Part shown: positions 31,434 to 41,400 of the stretch, in pieces
Position numbering within the stretch: the stretch's first letter is position 1
Layout of the letters: each line of letters starts with the position of its first letter
NCBI RefSeq assembly: GCF_900302475.1
Contig: NZ_OMOQ01000001.1
Location: 2,346,601 to 2,410,600, forward strand
From: Defluviimonas aquaemixtae
GTDB taxonomy: Bacteria; Pseudomonadota; Alphaproteobacteria; Rhodobacterales; Rhodobacteraceae
Direction: 5' to 3'
Length of the DNA: 64,000 bases
Position numbers and translations under genes: made by a program
The notes under the pieces: model-generated
Databases searched by the model: none
Seen by the model: only the letters and a program-made list of their open reading frames with translations
What the model was told of the DNA's origin: nothing

Positions 31434-33746
31434 CTACAATCCACCGACGAGGTTCGGCAGCCAAAGCGCGATCTGCGGGAACATGAAAATCAGGATCAAC
31501 CCGATGACCTGAATGACCATGAACTGCATCATCCCGAGATAGATGTCCTTGAGGTCCCATTCGGGCACGACACCCTTCAGGAAGTAGGCCGATAGCGCCA
31601 CGGGCGGACTGAGCCATGCGGTTTGCAGGTTCACCGCCACGAGGATGGCGAACCAGATCAGCATGTCTTGCTGGTTCTCGAAACCCAGGTCCAGCGACGT
31701 CACCGTTGGAATGAGGATCGGTACGATAATCAGGACGATAGGCACCCATTCCAGCGGCCAACCCAAGAGGAAGATCAGCGCCATGATCAGCATCAGCACA
31801 AGCACCGGCGACATATCGAGGCTAAGAAGCAGCTCGGTCAGCATCTTCGGCGTCCCCAGGTTCGAAAACACGGCGCCAAAGAAATTCGAAGCCGCGACCA
31901 GGAACATGATCAGCACCGTGATCTCAAGGCTCTTGATCAACGCGTCGTAAAGACCGGGGAAGGTGAACTTGCGGTAGAGGAGCGACAAAAGCACCGCGCC
32001 GAACGCGCCGCAGGCGGACGCCTCGGCAGGTGTCGCCCAGCCCGCCAGGATCGAGCCGAGCGCGAAGGCGATCAGCACCGTCGGCGGCACCAGGCCCATG
32101 AAGAACTCGTACCACAGCGGGGCGAAGTAGAATCCGCCCGGTCGGGTACGGTTGAGCCAGTTGTAGACGCCGTACATCACCCCGATCCAGGCCAGCGGCA
32201 CGACAAGCGCGCCCAGCAGGAAACCGTAGCCGACGGTGATCCCACGCGTGATCAGCCAGATCAGGAAGACCAGCGATGCCATGACCAGCACCACCTCGAG
32301 AAGGTAGAACCGCGAGGTTTCGGGCTGGTCCTCTGGTGCTAGGATCGGCCCCATGTCGGGATCTAGCCAGCAACGCCCAAGGGCATAAAGCAGGTAGAGC
32401 CCGGCCAGCATCACGCCGGGGATGATCGCGGCGCGGAAAAGATCGGTGACTGGCACTTCCAGCACCGGACCCATCACGATCAGCATGATCGACGGCGGGA
32501 TCAGTATGCCCAGCGTGCCGCCCGCGGTGATCGTGCCCGCGGCCAGCCGCACGTTATAGCCGGACTTGTTCATCGTGCGCGCGGCCATGATACCCAAGAT
32601 CGTCACTGATGCGCCGACGATGCCAGTGGCGGCGGCGAAAATCGTCGAGACGAACAGCACCGCGATGAACAGCGCTCCGCGCGTCCGGCTCATCATCATC
32701 TGGACCGCCTGGAACAGCCGCTCCATCAGTCCGGCTTGCTCCATCACGATACCCATGAAGATGAACAGTGGCACCGCGACTAGCTGATCCGAAAGCATCA
32801 CCGAATTGGTCTGCAGTGTCATCAGAAAGGTCGCCAGCTTGAAATTGGCACCCCATGTACCGAACACAAAACCAAGGAAGATCAGCGTGAACGAGATCGG
32901 GAAGCCAACAAAGATGGCGAACAGCATGACTGCCAGCATGATCAGCCCGATTGTGGGCTTGGAAAAGCTCAGACCTTCGCCGAAGATGCCGTCCCAGATG
33001 TCGCCCAGCGGTATGACGTTGGGGAAGAATACTCCGACGGTGATGACCGCCAGAACCACGGCATAGACCGGCAGGATGCGTCTGAACTTGCGCGCGCGAT
33101 CCTCGCCCATCTGGTGCAGCGCGCGAAACAGCTCCGGAAAGCCCTGCAGCAGCAACAGGAAGGCGCCGACCGGCATCGCCAGACGCGCAGGCCAAAGCAG
33201 CGGCGCCCAGGTGGAATCCGACGCCTGCTCGCCCGACAGGAAAGCCTTGAGCCAGTATTCCGACGACACCCAGGCAAAGAACAGCATCGCCGGGATGTAG
33301 AAGACGAGGTACAGCGTCGCGTCGACGGTCGCCTGTGTCTTGTGCGACCAGCCGCGATAAAGGAAATCGGCGCGGATATGGACGCCGCGCATCAGCGCAT
33401 AGCCTGCCGCCGCCATGAACAGTACGCCACCCAACATGCGGCTGACGTCGTAGACCCAAAGCGTCGGGCCGAAGCGCCAGGCGATGGCCACATCGTTCAT
33501 GCCGTTCTGGGTGAGGATCGCGAACATGTTGCGCGAAAAAACCTCGAAGACGATAACCAGGATCAGGGGGACCATCAGCAGGCATATGATCCGACCCGCC
33601 CAGAGGTTCAGGCGGTCGACGAAATACACGATCGGACGCATCCATGGCGTCATGTCGTCCGGCGTCTCGCCCGGCTCGCCCGCACGCCGCTCGGCAATCA
33701 GCTCGTCGGTGATATCCAGCTCTTCCGCGACGACCTCGTCGGTCAT
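31434..33746 (-). CDS. TRAP transporter permease, fused DctQ-DctM
   Basis: The 770-residue protein fuses the small TRAP subunit (about residues 30-260, four helices, with RPIVYFVDRLNLWAGRI and MRGVHIRADFLYRGWS) to the large subunit (about residues 270-770). The latter shows GTLGILIPPSIMLIVMG and GWATPAEASACGAFG, two signatures of DctM, the sodium-coupled permease. It works with the DctP protein encoded just upstream. The start at 33746 is taken from MTDEVVAEEL; an upstream in-frame codon at 33797 lacks support. An acidic cytoplasmic N-terminus precedes the first helix. Confidence 0.9.
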   Translation of the reverse strand: MTDEVVAEELDITDELIAERRAGEPGETPDDMTPWMRPIVYFVDRLNLWAGRIICLLMVPLILVIVFEVFSRNMFAILTQNGMNDVAIAWRFGPTLWVYDVSRMLGGVLFMAAAGYALMRGVHIRADFLYRGWSHKTQATVDATLYLVFYIPAMLFFAWVSSEYWLKAFLSGEQASDSTWAPLLWPARLAMPVGAFLLLLQGFPELFRALHQMGEDRARKFRRILPVYAVVLAVITVGVFFPNVIPLGDIWDGIFGEGLSFSKPTIGLIMLAVMLFAIFVGFPISFTLIFLGFVFGTWGANFKLATFLMTLQTNSVMLSDQLVAVPLFIFMGIVMEQAGLMERLFQAVQMMMSRTRGALFIAVLFVSTIFAAATGIVGASVTILGIMAARTMNKSGYNVRLAAGTITAGGTLGILIPPSIMLIVMGPVLEVPVTDLFRAAIIPGVMLAGLYLLYALGRCWLDPDMGPILAPEDQPETSRFYLLEVVLVMASLVFLIWLITRGITVGYGFLLGALVVPLAWIGVMYGVYNWLNRTRPGGFYFAPLWYEFFMGLVPPTVLIAFALGSILAGWATPAEASACGAFGAVLLSLLYRKFTFPGLYDALIKSLEITVLIMFLVAASNFFGAVFSNLGTPKMLTELLLSLDMSPVLVLMLIMALIFLLGWPLEWVPIVLIIVPILIPTVTSLDLGFENQQDMLIWFAILVAVNLQTAWLSPPVALSAYFLKGVVPEWDLKDIYLGMMQFMVIQVIGLILIFMFPQIALWLPNLVGGL

Positions 33747-33821
33747 GCCACCCGTCCCCGTAGTTTTGTTTGCTTGGTGTAGAGGCCCCGGCGGCACGGC
33801 CGAGACCTCCAGGTTCGTGGC

Positions 33822-34916
33822 TTACTTCAGGCTGTCGGCATGAGCCTTGCCCAGCGCGGCGTTCGATGCTTGTGCACCGGCCCAGAACGGCACGGCGATA
33901 TCGGCAAAGTCCTTCTGGCTCTGCCAGACCTTGGCGAAAAACTCGTTGTCCGCCGCGTTGGTCTCCAGCGCTGTTTTGGCCGCTGCCATGTAGGCCGGGA
34001 AGTAGTCAGCCGGCGTGTCATGGAGAATCACGCCGTGGTTTTCGGTCAGGTCCTTCAGCGCCTTGCCGTTTTCGTAGATACGATAGGACATGGCCTTGGA
34101 CAGCGACGCGTTGGCCGCAACCTCGATCGCCTTCTGCTGCAAGGGGGTCAGCGAGTCGTAGACGTCTTTGTTGATATAGAGGTCCGCATTCACCACGACC
34201 TGGTGCAGGCCCTGCAGGTAATAGTGCTTCAGCACCTTCTGAAAGCCGAAGACCGAGTCGGGCTTCGGGCAGCACCACTCGGCGGCGTCGATGGTGCCCT
34301 TTTCAAGTGCTGGCAGGATATCGCCGCCGCCCATCGCGACCGAGGCCACGCCGATATCCTTGTAGGTCTGGCCCGGGATGCCCGGAGGTGTGCGGAAGCG
34401 GTATTTTCGGAAGTCATCCATCGATGCGATCGGTTCCTTGAACCAGCCAAGCGCCTCGGGGCCGACCGGCTGCAACATGAATCCTTTGACGTTCATGCCC
34501 ATCTCGTCCCAAAGCTGATCGTAAAGCTCCTTGCCGCCGCCGTATTGGAACCACGACAGGAACGCGATGTTGTCGATGCCGACGCCGGCGCCGGCAACGG
34601 GCGAACCAAACAGCATCGCGGCGGGGTGCTTGCCCGACCAGTAGTGCGTCCAAGCAAAGCCGCCTTCGATCAGGCCGCTGTCGACCGCGTCGAGCGTTTC
34701 CTGAACGCCGACGACGGCACCCGCCGGCAGAATTTCGAACTTGACCTCGCCATCAGTCAGTTCGGCGACGTCGTTGGCGAATTCCTGCAGCATGTGGACT
34801 TCGTCCGCTTGCGCCGGGATCACCGACTGCACACGGATCACGGTCTCGGCCAACGCCGCCGAAGCCATCAGCGCCAGAGCCGCAGTCCCCATCGCTACGG
34901 TTTTGAGATTGAACAT
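33822..34916 (-). CDS. TRAP transporter solute-binding protein (DctP)
   Basis: The 364-residue periplasmic protein has a signal peptide (MFNLKTVAMGTAALALMASAALA) and the DctP fold, with KYRFRTPPGIPGQTYKDIGV carrying the conserved substrate-carboxylate-binding arginine region and WCCPKPDSVFGFQKVLKHYY. The WCCP-type motif places it in the mannitol/chloroaromatic and 2-oxoacid (TakP-like) branch rather than the C4-dicarboxylate branch. The ribosome site AGGGAGGAG is strong. It pairs with the fused DctQM 75 bases downstream. Its ligand is unknown; the neighbouring dehydrogenases suggest a hydroxylated organic acid or sulfonate. Confidence 0.9.
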   Translation of the reverse strand: MFNLKTVAMGTAALALMASAALAETVIRVQSVIPAQADEVHMLQEFANDVAELTDGEVKFEILPAGAVVGVQETLDAVDSGLIEGGFAWTHYWSGKHPAAMLFGSPVAGAGVGIDNIAFLSWFQYGGGKELYDQLWDEMGMNVKGFMLQPVGPEALGWFKEPIASMDDFRKYRFRTPPGIPGQTYKDIGVASVAMGGGDILPALEKGTIDAAEWCCPKPDSVFGFQKVLKHYYLQGLHQVVVNADLYINKDVYDSLTPLQQKAIEVAANASLSKAMSYRIYENGKALKDLTENHGVILHDTPADYFPAYMAAAKTALETNAADNEFFAKVWQSQKDFADIAVPFWAGAQASNAALGKAHADSLK

Positions 34917-35080
34917 GTATCTCCTCCCTTAAGTCATTGCCCTCTGTTTCATTTTGCCCGCCGAAGGACGAAGGCGCTGCCCCCGGCGAATTCGCCTCAG
35001 TCTGTTGGTAAGGAGTCCCTCGTTCCGCACCGTTGACTGTGTTGCCAGTCTTTTCTCTCATCCGCGCACATCCTGCTCCC

Positions 35081-36682
35081 TCATTCGCGCGCGTCCTCCC
35101 TTATGAGATCGCTGGCTTTTTCCCCGATCATGATTGCCGGGGCATTTGTGTTGCCGCTGACGATCCGGGGCATGATCGAGGCATCGGCGACACGCAGCCG
35201 CTCGATGCCCCGAACCCGCAAGCGCGGATCGACCACGGAAGTCGGGTCGGTGCCCATTTTGCAGGTGCCCGTTGGGTGATAGATCGTCACCGCCGTCCGC
35301 CGCGCCCAGTCAAGCGTCGCTTCTTCGTCGTCGAAAGCGATGTCGACGCCTGGCGCGTATTCTTCCGTAATATGTGATTTCAGTGGCTCGTGTTGCGCGA
35401 TCTTCCGTGCCAGCTGGATGCCCCTGACGATGGTGCGGCAGTCGGTGTCGGTCGCTAGATAGTTCGGGTGAATCGCCGGATGCGCGGCCGGATCGGCGGA
35501 GGTCAGCGTCAGATGCCCGGTGCTTTCGGGGCGAAGCTGGAGCACCGACGCAGTAAAGGCTGAAAAGGGATGTACGCCCTCGCCCGGGCTGTCGGCGCTG
35601 AAGGGTTGGATGTGGAACTGGATATCCGGCGTCTCAAGATGTGGCTCGGTCTTGAGGAAGGCCGTCCCGAGGCTTGCCGCCATGGTCATCGGCCCGCGCT
35701 GGGTCAGCGCGTATTGAATTGCGATCAGCGCCTGTTTGAAGATGTTGTCGGTCTCGACATTGATCGTGCTGAGATCAGTCTTGTAGACGGGCCGCGCCTG
35801 CAGATGATCCTGCAGGTTTTTTCCTACACCCGGCAACTCGGCCCTTAGCTCGATCCCGTGCGGACGGATATCGTAGGGGTCACCCACGCCCGAAAGCATC
35901 AGGATCTGCGGCGACCCGATGGCACCGGCGCACAGAATGACCTCGGCCCTGGCGCGGATATCGGTGGTCTCGCCCTTGATCGTTGCCTGCACGCCGACAG
36001 CGCGGCGATCCTCGATCAGCACCTTCTCGGTCTGCGCATCGGTCAGGATTTCCAGGTTCGCGCGACGCTTCGCTGGCTTCAGATAGGCCACCGCCGACGA
36101 ACAGCGCCGCCCGCCATTCATCGTTAGCTGGAAATAGCCCACACCCTCTTGATCGTAGTCGTTGTAATCCTCGGTACGCCGATAACCCGCTGCTTCAGCG
36201 GCATCGACCCAGCGGTCAACGATCTCGCGCTTCAGGCGCGAGGTCTGCACCGATAGCGGCCCGTCCGTTCCGCGCAGCTCGGTCCCGTTCGGCCCCTTCC
36301 AGGTTTCCGACCGTTTGAAATAAGGCAGAACGCCGTCCCACGACCAGCCGGTACAGCCCATCTGCGCCCAGCCGTCGTAATCCTGCGGCTGCCCGCGCAC
36401 GTACAATAGCCCGTTGATGGAGCTTGATCCGCCGAGTACCCGCCCACGCGGCCACGCAATCGAGCGCCCGGCAATCCCGTCGTCGGGCTCGGTGCGATAG
36501 CGCCAGTCCGACCTGGGGTTCCCCATCATCCGGAAATAGCCGACCGGAATGTGGATCCACGGGTTCATGTCCGGCGGTCCGGCCTCGAGCAACGCTACGG
36601 TGTACCGGCCGTCCTCGGACAGCCGGCTGGCAAGCGCGCATCCGGCGGACCCGGCGCCAATTATGACAAAATCAAACTCCAT
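35081..36682 (-). CDS. GMC-family FAD-dependent oxidoreductase
   Basis: The 533-residue protein is a choline-dehydrogenase-like GMC enzyme: N-terminal FAD-binding DFVIIGAGSAGCALASRL, RGRVLGGSSSINGLLYVRG, the second GMC signature GAIGSPQILMLSGVG, and the C-terminal active-site HPTGTCKMG. It oxidises an alcohol group with FAD and passes electrons to a respiratory acceptor. It is the first gene of the minus-strand run, 164 bases from the DctP gene, and divergent from the IclR regulator. The substrate is probably the compound carried by the TRAP system or a precursor. Start 36682 sits only two bases after GGGGG; a TTG nine bases upstream is the alternative. Confidence 0.9.
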   Translation of the reverse strand: MEFDFVIIGAGSAGCALASRLSEDGRYTVALLEAGPPDMNPWIHIPVGYFRMMGNPRSDWRYRTEPDDGIAGRSIAWPRGRVLGGSSSINGLLYVRGQPQDYDGWAQMGCTGWSWDGVLPYFKRSETWKGPNGTELRGTDGPLSVQTSRLKREIVDRWVDAAEAAGYRRTEDYNDYDQEGVGYFQLTMNGGRRCSSAVAYLKPAKRRANLEILTDAQTEKVLIEDRRAVGVQATIKGETTDIRARAEVILCAGAIGSPQILMLSGVGDPYDIRPHGIELRAELPGVGKNLQDHLQARPVYKTDLSTINVETDNIFKQALIAIQYALTQRGPMTMAASLGTAFLKTEPHLETPDIQFHIQPFSADSPGEGVHPFSAFTASVLQLRPESTGHLTLTSADPAAHPAIHPNYLATDTDCRTIVRGIQLARKIAQHEPLKSHITEEYAPGVDIAFDDEEATLDWARRTAVTIYHPTGTCKMGTDPTSVVDPRLRVRGIERLRVADASIMPRIVSGNTNAPAIMIGEKASDLIREDARE

Positions 36683-36695
36683 ATCCCCCAAAAAA

Positions 36696-36737
36696 GCAAA
36701 AATTGAGACTTTTTATCTCGATTTCGGCTCTTTTTGC
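36696..36737. promoter_or_regulatory. Nested inverted repeats, candidate IclR operator
   Basis: AAATTGAGA (36700-36708) and TCTCGATTT (36716-36724) are inverted with one mismatch around CTTTTTA. Outside them GCAAAAA (36696-36702) and TTTTTGC (36731-36737) form a second inverted pair. The region is AT-rich and lies between the divergent GMC and IclR genes, so it is a likely operator and promoter for both. The transcription start is not identified. Confidence 0.5.
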
Positions 36738-36793
36738 ACGCTACAGTGATTCGTGCCTAACACAACGCACTTTTCGACGGATCGGCGGAAACA

Positions 36794-37561
36794 TTGGACA
36801 AGAGCACGCGCATTCCCACCAACCTCAGAACGCTTCTGATCCTCGAGACCCTGGTCAGAAGCGACCGGGCGATGACGGCGACCGAAATCAGCGAAAGCCT
36901 CGGCTTGCCGAAACAGACGGTTCACCGGCTCTGCGCCACGCTGGAGCGCGACGGATTTCTTGCGCGGCAGGAAAACTCGAAACGCTACCATGCGGCCCGG
37001 CGGCTGCGTGATTTGGGCGCGGGGCTGCTGTATAACTCGCGTCATCACATCGCCCGGCGGCAGATCCTGCTCGACGTGGCCCGGCAGGTGCGCGAGACAG
37101 TGAATTTCGTCGTGCCCGAAGCCGACGGTATGAGCTATCTCGACCGCGTCGAAACCGACTGGGCGTTCCAGATCCAGCTGCCCATCGGCACCCATGTTCC
37201 GTTTCACTGCACCGCTAGCGGCAAATGCTTTCTGGCAAGCCTTGCGCCCAAGGCCAGGCGCGCGCTGGTATCCGCGCTGACGCTGGAACGCCTAACCCCC
37301 GCCACCCGGACCGATCCGGACGAATTGTTGGCCGATCTGGCCGACATCGCGCGGCGCGGCTACTCGCTCGACGAACAGGAGTTCCTGCAGGGCATGGTCG
37401 CAATTGCCGTACCTGTCACTGATTGTACCGGTCGGTTCGTCGCGGCGCTGGCCTTTCACGGCCCGACCCAACGGCTTAGCATCGCCGGAGTGATCGCCAA
37501 ATTGGGCATCCTGCAGGACGCAGCATCAAAGTTGCGCAAGGCTTTGTTCACTGACGAATGA
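36794..37561 (+). CDS. IclR-family transcriptional regulator
   Basis: The 255-residue protein has an N-terminal winged helix (MTATEISESLGLPKQTVHRLCATLERDGFL) and the IclR effector-binding domain (FHCTASGKCFLA, GYSLDEQEF, MVAIAVPVTD). It is divergent from the GMC/TRAP operon and probably controls it in response to the imported substrate; IclR regulators also sit beside sulfopropanediol genes in other bacteria. The start codon is TTG at 36794 with only a weak GGCGGA upstream, suggesting low translation. Confidence 0.85.
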   Translation: MDKSTRIPTNLRTLLILETLVRSDRAMTATEISESLGLPKQTVHRLCATLERDGFLARQENSKRYHAARRLRDLGAGLLYNSRHHIARRQILLDVARQVRETVNFVVPEADGMSYLDRVETDWAFQIQLPIGTHVPFHCTASGKCFLASLAPKARRALVSALTLERLTPATRTDPDELLADLADIARRGYSLDEQEFLQGMVAIAVPVTDCTGRFVAALAFHGPTQRLSIAGVIAKLGILQDAASKLRKALFTDE

Positions 37562-38401
37562 TATCAGTGCAGGCTTGCGGTGCAGAAAGTGCCGGTTTCA
37601 GCCCCGGGGACGTCGTGTCCCTGTCAGGCGAATGGGCCCAAGCAAGTGCGAATTCCAATCGCTCTCTTGCCATTTTCCATGGCTCCGATTCTTCCTTGCT
37701 CTGGAGCCTTCGAAAAACCCGGCGCGAATTAGATCACGCCGCGGCATCCGAGGCTTTGCAGTCATTGATCGAGCGGGGGAATGTGCAGCGAACTGCAGAT
37801 TCGTCCACTCACCGAACCTACGACCGGACCGAACGCTGCGCAGTGCATGAACGTCCGCGGTGGGCAAACTACACCGCAGCGCAATCCCCTAGTATAAGTG
37901 GCAGCTTTGGGCCGATCACGACTGGGCACAATGACCGACGCGGCGGGCCGGACGCCGCGCCGCCGCATAACTGCTCTCAGCCCCTTTGTAGAATGCTGCG
38001 CCAAACCCTGAAAGGCTGCAACGGGCGCTGAAAGCGGACTTGAGGAGTTACGCGGGCGGTCCGGGCTGGCGTCGGTATTGGCATCCTACATGACTTCATG
38101 GCTGTAGATGCGCTGGGCGCTCGTCTGTTCGCGCATCTCGCGGTGACACGAAGCTACTGGATTGTCTGGCACGAGTACCTACGCGGCGCGCGGTGGCACC
38201 TGCCGCGCGCCTTGATAGACGGGAAACGCGGGATGAGTTCTGCACGGAATGCGAGAGGGAGTCGCGTTCGATACCGGTTGGGACTGGATACCAATCAGCC
38301 TTGGGAAAGGAAGCATTCGCTTTTTCTCGACACGGACGCCCTGCCCAAATGGCAGCTGAGTCTTGTCAGCTTCGAGCCCGTCATCGGTGGAAGAACATCC
38401 T
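37562..38401. other. Intergenic, no gene supported
   Basis: About 840 bases lie between the convergent IclR and giant glycosyltransferase genes. Several short frames on both strands cross it (for example 37558-38031 plus), but none shows recognisable motifs or steady coding character. A loose 6-bp inverted repeat GGCTCC/GGAGCC at about 37681-37708 could be a weak terminator for the IclR gene. No tRNA or repeat array was seen. Confidence 0.45.
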
Positions 38402-41400
38402 TTATCCGCGCTCGGCCCAGTGGGAGAGGTTGCGGTCGGCGAGATAGCGGCTCACTTCGTCCGGGTTCGTAAATCGATCGAGAATGCTGACCGGGTTTTG
38501 TCGCTGAATGTCGAATTCCCGGCTTTCGGCAATTCGGATACCCAGTAAGCGCGACAATCGGGCGGGCGTTTCGGAATCGAGGATCGTCGTGTAATCGAGA
38601 AAGAGCGCCTCGCGCCCCGACTTGGCAAGCATCTCCGTCCCTTCCCGCGCCTTCCTGCGGATATAGGCCTCCCAACGCTCGAACTCCGCGGGGTCGAAAT
38701 GCGTCCTCACATGTTCGGTGGCCTCGCCCTTCAGGCTCGCCCACTTGTCCGTCGCTTTCGAAATCCGTTCGGACGAGAACTGCGCCAGAAGGTTCGAACG
38801 CCCGAGCCGTATCAGGCGGATATCTGGATCGCGGATCAGCGCCTCAGTGACATCGCACGAAAGGTGGCTGAAATGTTTGAAACCCATCGCCGCACGGCCT
38901 GCGGCATCGGCCTTGGCGTAGACGCGCCTTAGAAACCCGACCGGGTCGGCATTCCGCTCGGCAAGCGCTTCGACCTCCTTCACCGTGTTCCGTCTGAACT
39001 GGATCATCTCTTCGTGGAAAAGCTCGAAATGGCAAAGAACACCCGGCGTTAGGTTGAGAAGGTTACAAAGGAGAGTCGAGCCTGTCCTGGGCTCCGCGAG
39101 GATAGCGAAGCGAACCATCGGCGCGGTGACCCGGCGTGCCGCAGCATTGGGCGCGACGGTTCTGGCCTGCCTCGCAGTTTCGGAGGGCGGAGTTGCAGGT
39201 CCCCAAACCTCCGCGATTGCACAGAGAGCATCCGACAAAGCCTGCCCGAATTCCGGATCACAGTGCGGCCGCGCGCCACTGTCTAGGAACGCCCTGAGCG
39301 TCTCGCGTTCCCGACGCGACGCATCAGGATCCGTCGCCAGTCGGACCGCTTTCGAGACGTAGCTTCGAGGCGACCGCGCGACGAGATTTTTCAGGCCATA
39401 AGCGTTTACCCAGGAGGCGCCGGTCAACTGCCGAAGCGCACCGCCTGCACAGGTCAGGACTGGCACCCCCTGTGACAACGCCTCGCAGACCGTGGTCGCA
39501 CCGGTATAGGGAAAGCTGTCGAGATAGACGTCCGCCGCGCCGACGATCTGGTGGACCCGTTCGGTCGTCTGCGTCGGCAGCACGACGGTGCGGTCGCCCA
39601 CCACGCCCTTCTGGTCCAACGCAGCGATCCATCGGTCGCGGAACGCCTGTTCATCAAACGCCATCGACCAGTTGGACGCGAAGGGATAGAGGACGAGCGC
39701 GGCCTTCGGCGCGCGGGCAAGGATTTCGGCCCATGCCGAAAGCAAAGTATCGGTGATCTTGTGAGTCAACGCCCCGCTCACCAGCATCACCGCGTCGCCG
39801 GACAGCCCTAGGTCTCGCCTTACATCCGCCGCCGGCGGCGCGACCGGGAGGTCGTAGGCACACTGGACCGGGCCGCCGAGCCAGGCAACGGTCTCCGTGT
39901 ATTGCACTTGCGCATCCTTCGGCTCGGTGGCCCGATGCGTCAACGCGACGTCGAAGCTTCTGAACCCGCCGGTCGTCGGGCAGACCGCGCCGTGCCAAAC
40001 CTGAACACGCGCAAGACGATGCGCAAGGATGAGCGCCGTCTTTTCCCAATCGAAGACGTAGCAACCGGTGATCAGAAGATCGAGATCAAGGTCACGGATC
40101 CTCTGCACTGCCTCGGTCACAGTGAGGCCGGACAGAACCAACGTCGTCTCGAACCGATCGCCGGGGTACGCCGTTTGGGCGGTCTGGTCCATGGCGATCA
40201 GCAGGGGCTCGATCCGTGCCCGATCGACGCCCGCCCACATGCCAAGAAGCGCCCAACCTTCGGGATTTGCACGAATATCGCGGACAAGAACACCCACACG
40301 AAGCCTTCTTGGCCCGCCCTGCCGCGACGGCGCCTGGTAGGCCAGATCGGCGCCCGACGCGATCAGCCCGCGCTCGATCGCGCGGCTTCGCGCGCGGATG
40401 AGCGGTGCCAAGTTACCCGCACCGAAGATGACCCGCGCGGAACGGAGGCCACATAAAACGCCATGGCAAAGCTTGAAGATCGCGCTCGTCGTCTGCTCCG
40501 TCGCCAGCGCCACGCAGATGCCGTCATAGACCTCGCGCAGCCAGTCCGCATAGTTTGCCTGTTCCTCCTCGCTGTTTAGAAGAGGCGCGCGCGCCATGTA
40601 GGCGGCGACGGCGTCCGGCCGCCAGTAAAGCGGCGCTGGAAGCGCGGCGGGATTGCGGAAGACAGCCGAGCGATAGGCTGGGCGCGTGACAAGATCGGCA
40701 AGTGCCTGGCGGAGACTCACGCCCGGCTGCCCAGCATCAAGCGCACCAATTGTTTCCTCCAGCCGGCGTTCCGTCTCGGATGGCCGCAGGGCCGAGCCCG
40801 CTGCGCCGAGGGCGTCGAGCGTGGCAATGCCGTTCCGGCTCGCCGCGATCATCATCAGCGCCGCCGGATCGTGGTGCGAGAACATCTCGAGCACCTTCTC
40901 GCGGAGCGCGCACAGGGCTGACACATCGGGATCGTCTTCTGCGTCTATCTCAGCAAGCGCAGCCGAAATATCGTCGATGAGTTGACGGAACACGACCCGT
41001 TTCGGCCGCGGCGCCCAGCGAAGCCGTCCTGGCTGAATGTCGGGCTTGGCAATGACCTGAAGCGTCGAGAGCTCGAACGGGGCGGTTTCCGGCTCGACTG
41101 CCTCTGCCCCGTCCTCGCGTACGAAGACGGAGTGAAAGCCCAGTTCGACAAGACCGTCGGGCGGCAAGGCAGGCAGTTCGAATTCCACCTCGCCTGGCCC
41201 CTCCAGTACCAGCGCCGACAGCACTGCCCCGCCCATACTGATGCCCAGCACATGCCGACGACCCGGCACCGGTGGCAAGAGCGGAGACAGCGACAGCTTC
41301 AGCCGGCAATGCTCACGCGCACCCGCAACAGCAAGACGCAACATCGCTTCGGCGGCGTCGTTCCGCGCCCCGCTTGCTATGCCCTTGACCCAGCCCCCGG

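Noticed and set aside
33840..35036. 398-codon plus-strand frame opposite dctP
   Set aside because: Shadow frame; the minus strand has a signal peptide, DctP motifs and a strong ribosome site.
37558..38031. 157-codon frame after the IclR gene
   Set aside because: It has no recognised motif or ribosome site and overlaps the IclR stop; coding character is weak, so it is treated as intergenic.
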